From assembly GCA_021325365.1 (NCBI GenBank), contig JAJPHF010000024.1:1-43835 (forward strand): a DNA stretch of 43,835 nt, given 5' to 3'. The notes under the pieces are model-generated. The model made no database searches, was not told the origin of the DNA, and saw nothing but the letters and a program-made list of their open reading frames with translations. Each line of letters begins with the position of its first letter. Position 1 is the stretch's first letter. Shown here piece by piece: positions 1-7,774 of the stretch. This DNA is from Pseudomonadota bacterium. Its GTDB lineage: Bacteria > Chloroflexota > UBA6077 > JAJPHF01. The translations under genes and the position numbers were made by a program.

Positions 1-1797
1 GCGCTCACCGCCACGGCGGCGCTCCTGGGCACGCCGCACTACCTGGCCCCCGAGCAGGCCAGCGGCGGCGCCATCACCCCGGCCACCGACGTCTACGCCC
101 TCGGCGTCGTGCTCTTCGAGATGCTGGCCGGCCGCCACCTGTTCGAGGGCGAGAGCGTCGTCCAGGTCGCCATGCAGCACCTGCTCGCGGCGCCCCCGGA
201 CCTGACCAGCCTCGACCCGGGAGTGCCCGGCTGGCTGGCCGCCGTCGTGAGCCGCGCGCTGGCGAAGGAGCCAACGGCGCGATTCGCCAACGGCGCGGCG
301 CTGGCAGCCGCCCTCGCCGCCGCCCCGGGGGCGCCGGCGCCCGCCAGCACTCCGGACGTCGAGAGGCAGCCCCCGGACGCGGGAAGCGATGCGGGTTGGG
401 GTGCCACCACAAGGCCGGCCCTCGACGACGCCGGCGCCGGGGCGGGCGCCCCGGACGCCGCAGGGACGGTCGCTGCGGGCAGCGCCCGCGCTGGGGATGA
501 TCTGACGCTCGCCGCGAGCGCGCCCGCCGGGGTGGGCACACTCGCCGGCGCCCCGGGTGCGCCCCGCGCCGGCCTGACGCGGGGCGACCGGGCGCGAGCC
601 GCAGGCCTGATGGCGATCGCGGGGCGGACGGCTGGCGGGACTGCCGCGGCAGCGCGCCCCGCCTGGCCGGCGCGGCGCGACCTGCTGCCGGCGGCTGCCG
701 CGAGCGGCCTGGTCGCCCTGATGCTCGTCGGCGTGATCGCCGCTCGATCGCTGACGGGAGGCGGCGCCAGCCAACCTCCCACCGACCGCGCGCCCGCCAC
801 CGTCGCGCCGCAAGCCGACATCGGGGGCACGGGGCTACTGGTCGCGCCGGCGGCCACCACGGCGGCGGGGCCGGCCGAGACGGCGCTGCCCACGCCGTCG
901 ACGGACCAACCGACGGCTCTGGAAGCGGTGGGGATGGCGGCAGCCACGCCCGCGGCGGCTCGCTCCATGGCGCCCGATGCGGCAGCGCCACCCGGGGAGC
1001 ATCGCCAGGCCGGCCTCGCGGCGCCCCTTCCCGCGCGAGCGATTGCGGCGCCGCCCGAGCGACCGGAGCCGGCCGAGTCGCCAACCGGAGCGCAAGCGCC
1101 GAGCGAGGGGGCCGCGGCCAGCCAGCCGGTCAGCGCGCGGGAGGCGCCGCGCCGATCGCGGGAGCCGGCGCCTGCTGCGGCGCCGACGCCCGAGGTGGCC
1201 CCGGCGCCCCAGAGCGCTTTGCTGGCGACCTCCCAGGATGCGCCGGCTGCACCCGTTGCGCCGGCACCGCCCGAGGCGGCGCGCGTCGCGGCCGCCGTGA
1301 GCGAGCCGGCGCCGACCGAGCGCCCGATACCGACGTTTCCGCCGGCTCGCCCGGCGCCGCTCGTCATCGCGCCCCAGCCTGCGCCCGGCGGTGGATCGGC
1401 AGCGGCTCCGCCGCGGGCCCCGTCAGGACAAGCGGCTCCCGCAGAGGGCGCGACGGCGGGCGGCGACCCGCTGTCGGTCTTCCGTGAGGACACGCCGAGC
1501 GCGCTGGCCGCTCCCGGCGTCCACGGGGCGCCCGCTCCGACCGCGCGCGTCGCGACGCCCACGGCCGCTGCGACCGCGCGCCCTACCGCGGGGCCGCACG
1601 ACGGCGCTGGCGCACGCGCTAGCGCGCGCCATGGCTCGTCGCGGGCCGGTTCGCGGCAACTGGGACCGGCGGAATCGACGCCCGTCATTCCGCCGCTGGG
1701 CGCCCCGTGGCTGGCCCCGACAGCAGTGCCCGGGGCACGCCCCGCACAACCAACGCGGGCAAGTCGGCCGCCTTGGTCGGGATGCGGCGGCTGCTAG
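1..1797 (+). CDS. Ser/Thr protein kinase, C-terminal part (5'-truncated by window edge)
   Basis: The reading frame is open from base 1, so the N-lobe and catalytic loop lie outside the window. The first ~110 codons match the C-lobe of a Hanks-type (PknB-like) kinase: activation-segment end GTPHYLAPEQ, then the F-helix motif DVYALGVVLFEMLAG, and a closing LAKEPTARF region. About codons 226-248 form one hydrophobic segment (LVALMLVGVIAA), the expected membrane anchor. The remaining ~350 codons are low-complexity Pro/Ala/Gly/Arg sequence with no recognisable PASTA or other sensor domain, predicted outside the cell. Role: phosphorylation of cytosolic Ser/Thr targets; substrates are unknown. The stop codon overlaps the stop of the convergent ABC exporter gene by 4 bp. 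The kinase identity is firm; whether the whole tail is translated as read is less sure. Confidence 0.85.
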   Translation, partial: ALTATAALLGTPHYLAPEQASGGAITPATDVYALGVVLFEMLAGRHLFEGESVVQVAMQHLLAAPPDLTSLDPGVPGWLAAVVSRALAKEPTARFANGAALAAALAAAPGAPAPASTPDVERQPPDAGSDAGWGATTRPALDDAGAGAGAPDAAGTVAAGSARAGDDLTLAASAPAGVGTLAGAPGAPRAGLTRGDRARAAGLMAIAGRTAGGTAAAARPAWPARRDLLPAAAASGLVALMLVGVIAARSLTGGGASQPPTDRAPATVAPQADIGGTGLLVAPAATTAAGPAETALPTPSTDQPTALEAVGMAAATPAAARSMAPDAAAPPGEHRQAGLAAPLPARAIAAPPERPEPAESPTGAQAPSEGAAASQPVSAREAPRRSREPAPAAAPTPEVAPAPQSALLATSQDAPAAPVAPAPPEAARVAAAVSEPAPTERPIPTFPPARPAPLVIAPQPAPGGGSAAAPPRAPSGQAAPAEGATAGGDPLSVFREDTPSALAAPGVHGAPAPTARVATPTAAATARPTAGPHDGAGARASARHGSSRAGSRQLGPAESTPVIPPLGAPWLAPTAVPGARPAQPTRASRPPWSGCGGC

Positions 1798-3593
1798 CGC
1801 GCGGGAGTGGGGGCCGGCCCGGCGAGCAGGCCCTGGGCGCGCAACAGCGCGGCGAAGGCGCCGTCCTGCGCTAGCAGATCGGCGGGCGGGCCCGCCTCGA
1901 CCAGCCGGCCGCGGTCCAGCACGAGTACGAGGTCGGCGCGGCGAATGGTCGCCAGCCGGTGGGCGATGACGATGCTGGTCCGGCCGGCCATCAGCCGCGC
2001 CAGCGCCTCCTGAATCAACTGCTCCGTCTCGGTGTCGACGTTCGACGTGGCCTCATCCAGCAGCAGCACGGGCGCGTCCTTCAGCAGGGCGCGCGCGATG
2101 GCGAGGCGCTGCTTCTGGCCGCCGGAGAGGCGCGCACCCCGCTCCCCGACGACGGTGTTGTAGCCGTCGGGCAGGCCGGCGATGAAGTCGTGGATATTCG
2201 CGGCCCGCGCGGCGGCTTCCACCTGCTCGCGGGTCGCGTCGGGCCGACCGAGCCGCAAGTTCTCCAGGATGCTCACGTTGAACAGGTAGACATCCTGGGG
2301 CACGACGGCGATCTGATCCCGCAGGGCGGCCAATGGCAGCTCGCGCACGTCGACGCCGCCCAGGAGGATACGGCCCGCCTGCGGGTCCCAGAAGCGCTGC
2401 AGGAGATGGATGAGCGTGGACTTGCCGGCGCCGGAAGGCCCGACGAGCGCGGCGCACTGCCCTGCCGGCACCGTGAAGGTGACGCCGTCCGTGGCGGGCG
2501 ACAGCCCGGGCGCGTAGGCGAAGGTCACGTCCTGGAAGGCGACCGTGCCGTCGGCGGGGCGAGCCGTCGAGGTCGCGGCGCGGTCGGCGACCTCGGGCTG
2601 CGCTTCGAGGATGGCGAAGATGCGCCGCGCCGCGGCGAGCGCCGGGTGCAGGCGCTCGAGCAGCTCGTTAAGGGCCAGGATTGGCTGGAAGAGCTGGATC
2701 GACAGGACGAACAACACGACGAAGCTAGAGAAGGACAGCGTGCCGCTCACGACCGCCACGCCGCCCGCGCCCAGGACCGCCAGCAGCGCTGTAGCCGCGA
2801 CCAGCTCGGAGGCGGCGCTCTGCAGGCCGCCGAGGCGGGCCACCGCCACGCTCGCGGCGCCCGCGCGCCGACTGGCGGCGCCGATCTGCGCGGCCTGCGC
2901 CTGCTCGTGGCCAAACGCCGCCAGCGTCGGTAGACCCTGGAGGCTGTCGACGAAGAGCGCGTTCACCTCGCCCAGCTCACGGCGCAGCACGTCCGACTGG
3001 CGCTCGATGCGGCGCTTCACCAGCCGCGGCACGATGGCCGCGGCGAGCGCCAGCGGCGCGAGGAGCAGCGCCACGGGCCAGGCCAGCGCCGCCACGACGA
3101 TCAGGATGGTCGTGGGCACGAACAGCGCCACGGCCGTGGCGGGGATGTTGTGCGCGAAGAACAGCTCGAGCGTTTCCACGTCGGCAATGGCGGCGGCCAC
3201 CACGTCGCCGGTGCGTCGCTGCACGAGGTAGCCCGGGGCCAGCGCCTCCAGGTGGCGGAAGAGACGGCTGCGCAGCTCGGCCATGATGCCGAACGAGGTG
3301 TCGTGGCCGATCCGGGTGGCGAGATAGGCGAACAGGGCCTTCAGGCCAACGGCCAGGGCGAGGGGGAGAAGATACCAGACGGCGCCGCCGGCCAGTCCGT
3401 TCCGCAGCCCGCCCATGTAGCGGCCAGCGAGAATCGCGATCGCGATCCCGGCCGCGGCGTCGGCCAGCGCAACGGCCGCCGTGAGCGCCACGGCGCGGCG
3501 CTCGCTGCCCGCGAGCGCCAGCAGCTTGGCCGGCGTGGAGCGCGGCGTCCCCGATGCGACGGGCGGCGTCAGGGGCACTTCCAGACTACTCAT
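1794..3593 (-). CDS. ABC exporter half-transporter (fused TMD-NBD), second gene of pair
   Basis: 599 aa, the usual length for a type IV ABC exporter half. The N-terminal ~330 residues carry about six hydrophobic segments (for example VALTAAVALADAAAGIAIAI). The C-terminal ATPase has Walker A GPSGAGKST, Q-loop VVPQDVYLFN, signature LSGGQKQR, Walker B LLLDEATSNVD and H-loop IVIAHRLAT. All catalytic residues, including the Walker B Glu, are present. ATG at 3593 is preceded by GAGGAAAT. It follows the other half-transporter (3656-5446) by 62 bp on the same strand, so the two probably form a heterodimeric exporter. The substrate cannot be told from sequence; drug, lipid or peptide export are all possible. 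Its stop overlaps the kinase stop. Confidence 0.9.
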   Translation of the reverse strand: MSSLEVPLTPPVASGTPRSTPAKLLALAGSERRAVALTAAVALADAAAGIAIAILAGRYMGGLRNGLAGGAVWYLLPLALAVGLKALFAYLATRIGHDTSFGIMAELRSRLFRHLEALAPGYLVQRRTGDVVAAAIADVETLELFFAHNIPATAVALFVPTTILIVVAALAWPVALLLAPLALAAAIVPRLVKRRIERQSDVLRRELGEVNALFVDSLQGLPTLAAFGHEQAQAAQIGAASRRAGAASVAVARLGGLQSAASELVAATALLAVLGAGGVAVVSGTLSFSSFVVLFVLSIQLFQPILALNELLERLHPALAAARRIFAILEAQPEVADRAATSTARPADGTVAFQDVTFAYAPGLSPATDGVTFTVPAGQCAALVGPSGAGKSTLIHLLQRFWDPQAGRILLGGVDVRELPLAALRDQIAVVPQDVYLFNVSILENLRLGRPDATREQVEAAARAANIHDFIAGLPDGYNTVVGERGARLSGGQKQRLAIARALLKDAPVLLLDEATSNVDTETEQLIQEALARLMAGRTSIVIAHRLATIRRADLVLVLDRGRLVEAGPPADLLAQDGAFAALLRAQGLLAGPAPTPAR

Positions 3594-3655
3594 CGGACGA
3601 TTTCCTCACCGGTTGCACGCGGTACCCTCCGGCCGCGTTAGCTGCCGAGGAGAGA

Positions 3656-5446
3656 CTACTCAGCGCTCACCGCCTCGTACTCGGCGCCGCTCTGAGCGGC
3701 CACGAGGCTGCTGTAGACCCGCTGCTGGCCAAGCAGCTCGGCATGGCCACCCGCCTCGACGAGCCGGCCGCCGTCGAGCACCAGAATCCGGTCCGCGTTC
3801 GCGACGGTGCTGAGCCGATGAGCGATAACGATCGTCGTGCGGCCACGCATCAGCTCAGCGAGGGCGCCCTGCACGGCTTGCTCGTTGGCCGAGTCCAGGC
3901 TGGACGTGGCCTCGTCGAGCAGCAGGATCGGCGCGTTCTTGAGAAAGGCGCGCGCGATGGCGAGGCGCTGCCGCTCGCCGCCCGACAGCCGGGCGCCGCG
4001 CTCGCCGATGCGCGTGTGGAAGCCATCGGGCAGGGCGAGGATGAACTGCTCGGCGCTCGCTGCCCGCGCGGCCGCCCGGACCTCGTCGTCGGTCGCGTCC
4101 GCGCGGCCGAGACGGATGTTCTCCAGCACCGAGGTATTGAACAGGTAGGTGTCCTGCGCGACGACGGCCATGAGCGCGCGCAACTCGTGTAGCGGCAACC
4201 TGCGAATGTCCTGCTCGTCGATCAGGACGCTCCCCTCCTGCGGGTCCCAGAAGCGCAGGAGCAGATTGACAACGGTCGACTTGCCCGCCCCGGACGGGCC
4301 CACGATCGCCACCATCTGGCCGGGCTCGGCCACGAACGACAAATCGACGAGTGCGGGGGCCGCGCCGCGCGCGTAGGCGAAGGTCACGGACTCGAAGCGG
4401 ATGCGGGGGGTGCGACGTAGCCCCCCCGGCCCCCCCTCGCTGAAGGGCAGGGGGGAGCGAGACGCGTGGCGGGTAGGTTGGGCGTCTACGACGGCCGGCT
4501 GGGCGTCGAGGAGCGTGAAGATCCGGGTGCCGGCGGCGAGGGCCACGTCGGCGTCGTGGTAGACGACGTTCAGCTTGTTGATGGGCATGTACAGCTCGCG
4601 CGCGAGGACGTAGAGCACGACGACCTGCCCGGCGGCGAGCGAGCCGGCCAGCACCTGGTTGCCGGCGATCCACAGCGCGAGCACCAGGCCAGCGCCGACC
4701 GCCAGCTCGGTGAGCGCGGCGTGCAGCAGGCTCGTCTTGAGCACGTCCATGATGGCACGACGATAGGCCCGCGCGCGCTGCTCGATCTGGTCGGCCTGGG
4801 CGGGGCCGCGGTTGAACGACTTGATCACCGGCAGGCCTTGCAAGCTGTCGACGAACAGCGCGCTGATGCGGCCGCGCTCGCCCCAGAGCGCCTTCGAGCG
4901 GTCCCGTGTGGAGCGGGCCAGGACGCGCCGCGCGACGATCGACGACGGCGCGAACAGGATCAGGACCAGCGCGACGGGAGGACTGATCGTGAGGAGGTAC
5001 AGGAAGATCGCGAGCGGGATGACTGTGGAGACGACAACCTGCGGTAGGTAGCGCGACAGCAGGATCTGGATGGACTCGACGCCGTCCACGGCGGTCGCCA
5101 CCACATCGCCGCTGCTGCGGACCACGAGGAACCCCGGGCCGAGTCGGGCCAGGTGCTGGAATAGCTGGACGCGGACGCTCTCCGCCACCACGGCGGCCGT
5201 GGTCTGGCCGACGACGCCCTGGAGGTAGGCGAGCAGCGTTCGCGCGATGATGAGCGCCACCAGGGCGACCATGATTGGCGCAACCGCGTCCAGCGAGCGG
5301 GTCGCGGCGAGGGTGCCGATGCCCGCCGCGGTAAGCGTGACGGTAAGCACGCCGGCTGCGCTGGCGAGCAGCGCGACGACGACCGTGGCGAAGACCCAGC
5401 GCCGCTCGGCGCCGAGCAAAGCATAAATACGCCGCGCTTCGTGCAT
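3656..5446 (-). CDS. ABC exporter half-transporter (fused TMD-NBD), first gene of pair
   Basis: 596 aa from ATG 5446, chosen because GGTAGGTGG lies just upstream; an in-frame start 12 codons earlier lacks a ribosome site. Six transmembrane segments precede an NBD with Walker A GPSGAGKST, Q-loop VVAQDTYLFN, signature LSGGERQR, Walker B LLLDEATSSLD and H-loop IVIAHRLST, so the ATPase looks active. Oddity: between TMD and NBD, roughly residues 328-344 (bases 4414-4463) read RSPLPFSEGGPGGL. They are encoded by a C-tract/G-tract palindromic element of the kind found elsewhere in the window. The insert sits in the inter-domain linker, where it could be tolerated. The gene is followed by a second half-transporter, and a heterodimer is likely. 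Substrate unknown. Confidence 0.9.
   Translation of the reverse strand: MHEARRIYALLGAERRWVFATVVVALLASAAGVLTVTLTAAGIGTLAATRSLDAVAPIMVALVALIIARTLLAYLQGVVGQTTAAVVAESVRVQLFQHLARLGPGFLVVRSSGDVVATAVDGVESIQILLSRYLPQVVVSTVIPLAIFLYLLTISPPVALVLILFAPSSIVARRVLARSTRDRSKALWGERGRISALFVDSLQGLPVIKSFNRGPAQADQIEQRARAYRRAIMDVLKTSLLHAALTELAVGAGLVLALWIAGNQVLAGSLAAGQVVVLYVLARELYMPINKLNVVYHDADVALAAGTRIFTLLDAQPAVVDAQPTRHASRSPLPFSEGGPGGLRRTPRIRFESVTFAYARGAAPALVDLSFVAEPGQMVAIVGPSGAGKSTVVNLLLRFWDPQEGSVLIDEQDIRRLPLHELRALMAVVAQDTYLFNTSVLENIRLGRADATDDEVRAAARAASAEQFILALPDGFHTRIGERGARLSGGERQRLAIARAFLKNAPILLLDEATSSLDSANEQAVQGALAELMRGRTTIVIAHRLSTVANADRILVLDGGRLVEAGGHAELLGQQRVYSSLVAAQSGAEYEAVSAE
4414..4463. repeat. Short palindromic element inside an ABC exporter gene
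   Basis: Begins with GACGTAGCCCCCCC and contains a C-tract arm, a short spacer around GCTGAAGG and a G-tract arm. The end motif matches GACCTA-C-tract ends at 9007, 15036 and 29104. It lies wholly inside the coding frame of the 3656-5446 gene without breaking it. Exact right boundary uncertain by a few bases. Confidence 0.6.
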
Positions 5447-5593
5447 GTACCACCTACCGCACGGAGTTCTCGGCCCGAGCATACCACGTTCCGGCGGGCG
5501 AGAGTAGGATGCCGCGGGTTAGCGGCGGCGGGGCCGTGAGCGGGAGGGGATAAGCAGCAACGGAAGGTCTCGCCGACGCGATGACCGCTCGGG

Positions 5594-6307
5594 TCAGGCG
5601 TAGCGGATGACGCGGAATAGCTCGGCGTGGGGGATGCCCCAGAGCACGCCGTTCTGTGCCGTCTGGTCGCGGAGGTAGGCCGCGCAATCCATGTCCCCGA
5701 CGTAGCTGGCGTGGGCCTGGAGCGCGGCGATGGCCTTGGGGAGCGTGGCCGTCACGTCGACCGCCACGTCGGCCTCGGGGTCGCCGCAGAGGTAGAGGCG
5801 CTTCACGCGCCGCCAGGGCTCGAACCCCTCAGCCAACAGCTCGGGGAACGCGTGGCGTAGCGAGGCGTCGAGAATGGCGTCGATGGTCGCCTCGGTCGTG
5901 GCACGGTGGTCGGCGTGGTTCACGACGCGGCCGCCCCAGAACAGCGTGCCCTGGTCGGTGGCGACCACCTCGGGGCGCACGCGGCGGATCTCGCGGGCGA
6001 TGGCGCGACGTAGGTCAGGGCCATAGTAGACGGCGTCGTCGGGCCAGCCCAGAAACCGCAGGTCGGTGACGCCGACGGCCGCCGCCGCGGCGCGCTGCTC
6101 CCGCTCGCGCAGCGCACCGGCCTGCTCGGCGGTCAGCGCCGCGTCCTCGTTGCCGGCCTCGCCGCGCGTCACCAGCACGTAGCTGACGGTCTTGCCCTCC
6201 TCGACCCAGCGGGCGACCGTGCCGGCCATCCCGTACTCGACGTCGTCCGGATGGGCGACGACGACCAGCACCCGCTCAAAAGCGGCGGTGTCGGCGTGAG
6301 GCTCCAT
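5594..6307 (-). CDS. PIG-L/LmbE family zinc-dependent deacetylase
   Basis: 237 aa from ATG 6307. The N-terminal VLVVVAHPDDVEYG is the AHPDD zinc-binding motif of the LmbE/PIG-L fold, and a downstream NHADHRATT supplies the other His ligand region. The family removes acetyl groups from N-acetylglucosaminyl compounds (MshB, BshB, PIG-L) or cleaves thiol conjugates (Mca); which one applies is not visible. The start overlaps the proA stop as TGATG, indicating translational coupling, so this is the last gene of the proA transcript. That link to proline genes is unexplained by function. An upstream in-frame ATG at 6352 lies within proA and is less likely. Confidence 0.88.
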   Translation of the reverse strand: MEPHADTAAFERVLVVVAHPDDVEYGMAGTVARWVEEGKTVSYVLVTRGEAGNEDAALTAEQAGALREREQRAAAAAVGVTDLRFLGWPDDAVYYGPDLRRAIAREIRRVRPEVVATDQGTLFWGGRVVNHADHRATTEATIDAILDASLRHAFPELLAEGFEPWRRVKRLYLCGDPEADVAVDVTATLPKAIAALQAHASYVGDMDCAAYLRDQTAQNGVLWGIPHAELFRVIRYA

Positions 6308-7572
6308 CAGCGCACCTGGCCCGTGCCGCGGATGAGCCACTTGTAGGAGCACAGCTCGCGCAACCCCATGGGGCCGCGCGCGTGGATCTTCTGCGTGCTG
6401 ATGCCGATCTCGGCGCCCAGGCCCAGCTCGAAGCCATCGCAGAAGCGCGTCGAGGCGTTCACGAACACCGCTGCGGCGTCCACCTCGTGCTGGAAGCGCC
6501 GCGCCGCGGCCTCGTCGCGCGTGATGATCGCCTCCGAGTGACCGCTGCTGTAGCGGGCGATATGGGCCAGCGCGTCGTCGAGCCCGTCGACCACCTTCAC
6601 CGCCAGGATTAGAGCAAGGTACTCGGTGGCCCAGTCCTCCTCGGTGGCTGGCGTGCCGTAGCCCAGGATGCGCGCCGCGGCCTCGTCCACGCGCAGCTCC
6701 ACGCCGCGCTCGCGCAGCGCCGCGCCGATCTTCGGCAGCAGGCGGTCAGCCACGGCGCGGTCGATCAGCAGCGACTCGGCGGCGTTGCAGACGCTGGGCC
6801 GGGACACTTTCGCGTTCACTACGACCTCGACGGCCATCGCCTCGTCAGCCGTTGCCTCGACGTAGACGTGGCAGTTGCCCGTGCCCGTCTCGATGGTGGG
6901 CACGGTCGCGGTGCGGACCACCGTGGCGATGAGGTCGGCGCCGCCGCGCGGGATGGCCAGGTCCACCAGCCCGTTCAGGGTGAGCAGCGCGAGCACGCCT
7001 TGGCGGTCGGTGGACTCGACCAGCTGGATGGCGTCGGAATCAACGTACGGGGCGATTGCAGCCCGGAGGACGTCCACAATCGCCTTGGAGCTGCCGTAGG
7101 CGTCGCTGCCGCCGCGGAGCAGCACGGCGTTGCCCGCCTTCAGGCAGAGGGCGGCCACGTCAGACGTGACGTTCGGGCGAGCCTCGTAGACCACGGCGAT
7201 CAGGCCGATCGGCACGCGCACGCGCTCGACCTGCAAGCCGTTCGGGCGCACGTCGCGGTCGAGGACGGCACCGATCGGATCGGGTAGCGCGGCCACGGCC
7301 TCGACGCCGCGGGCCATCTCCTCGAGCCGCTGGGGGGTCAACGTCAGCCGGTCGATGAAGGAGGCGGCCATGCCGGCCTCGCGCGCCCGTCGCACGTCCT
7401 CGGCGTTGGCGGCCAGGATCGGGTCGGCGTGGCGGCGCAGGGCCGCCGCCATCGCTCCGAGCGCCGCATCCTTCTCGGCGCCGCCTAGCAGGGCCACGCG
7501 CCGGCTGGCCGCCTTGCCGCGCTCCGCCTGGCGGCGCACGCTCTCTGCTACCGTGGTCTGCTGGACGGACAT
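6307..7572 (-). CDS. proA: Gamma-glutamyl phosphate reductase
   Basis: 421 aa, normal length. Cytosolic NADPH-dependent reduction of L-glutamyl-5-phosphate to glutamate-5-semialdehyde, the second step of proline synthesis. Typical family segments are IGLIAVVYEARPNVTSD, KAGNAVLLRGGSDA, a conserved Cys in RPSVCNAAESLL, and FVNASTRFCDGFELGLGAEIGIST near the C terminus, ending with LCSYKWLIRGTGQVR. ATG 7572 is preceded by a G-run (AGGGGGTAGCG). It lies 202 bp downstream of proB on the same strand, and its TGA overlaps the next gene's ATG. Identification is firm. Confidence 0.97.
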   Translation of the reverse strand: MSVQQTTVAESVRRQAERGKAASRRVALLGGAEKDAALGAMAAALRRHADPILAANAEDVRRAREAGMAASFIDRLTLTPQRLEEMARGVEAVAALPDPIGAVLDRDVRPNGLQVERVRVPIGLIAVVYEARPNVTSDVAALCLKAGNAVLLRGGSDAYGSSKAIVDVLRAAIAPYVDSDAIQLVESTDRQGVLALLTLNGLVDLAIPRGGADLIATVVRTATVPTIETGTGNCHVYVEATADEAMAVEVVVNAKVSRPSVCNAAESLLIDRAVADRLLPKIGAALRERGVELRVDEAAARILGYGTPATEEDWATEYLALILAVKVVDGLDDALAHIARYSSGHSEAIITRDEAAARRFQHEVDAAAVFVNASTRFCDGFELGLGAEIGISTQKIHARGPMGLRELCSYKWLIRGTGQVR

Positions 7573-7774
7573 CGCTACCCCCTGGAAAGGCGGCGCTCGA
7601 CGGGCGCCCCTCGGACTATAGGCGGCACAGGCACTGATGGCACGTGCGCCGAGCGATCGGGCAAACGGCCACTCTCGCCTGAGCGTACCATATCGAGCGG
7701 GCGGCTGGCCGCGCCGTGGTCGGCGCGCGGCCGGGCAGGCGGCGCGCCACGTTAGCGGAGACGGCGGGGCGCGC

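Noticed and set aside
93..1688. Long minus-strand open frame opposite the kinase tail
   Set aside because: It is Ala/Gly/Ser-rich without any domain and mirrors the real kinase frame; in sequence this GC-rich, antisense frames stay open by chance.
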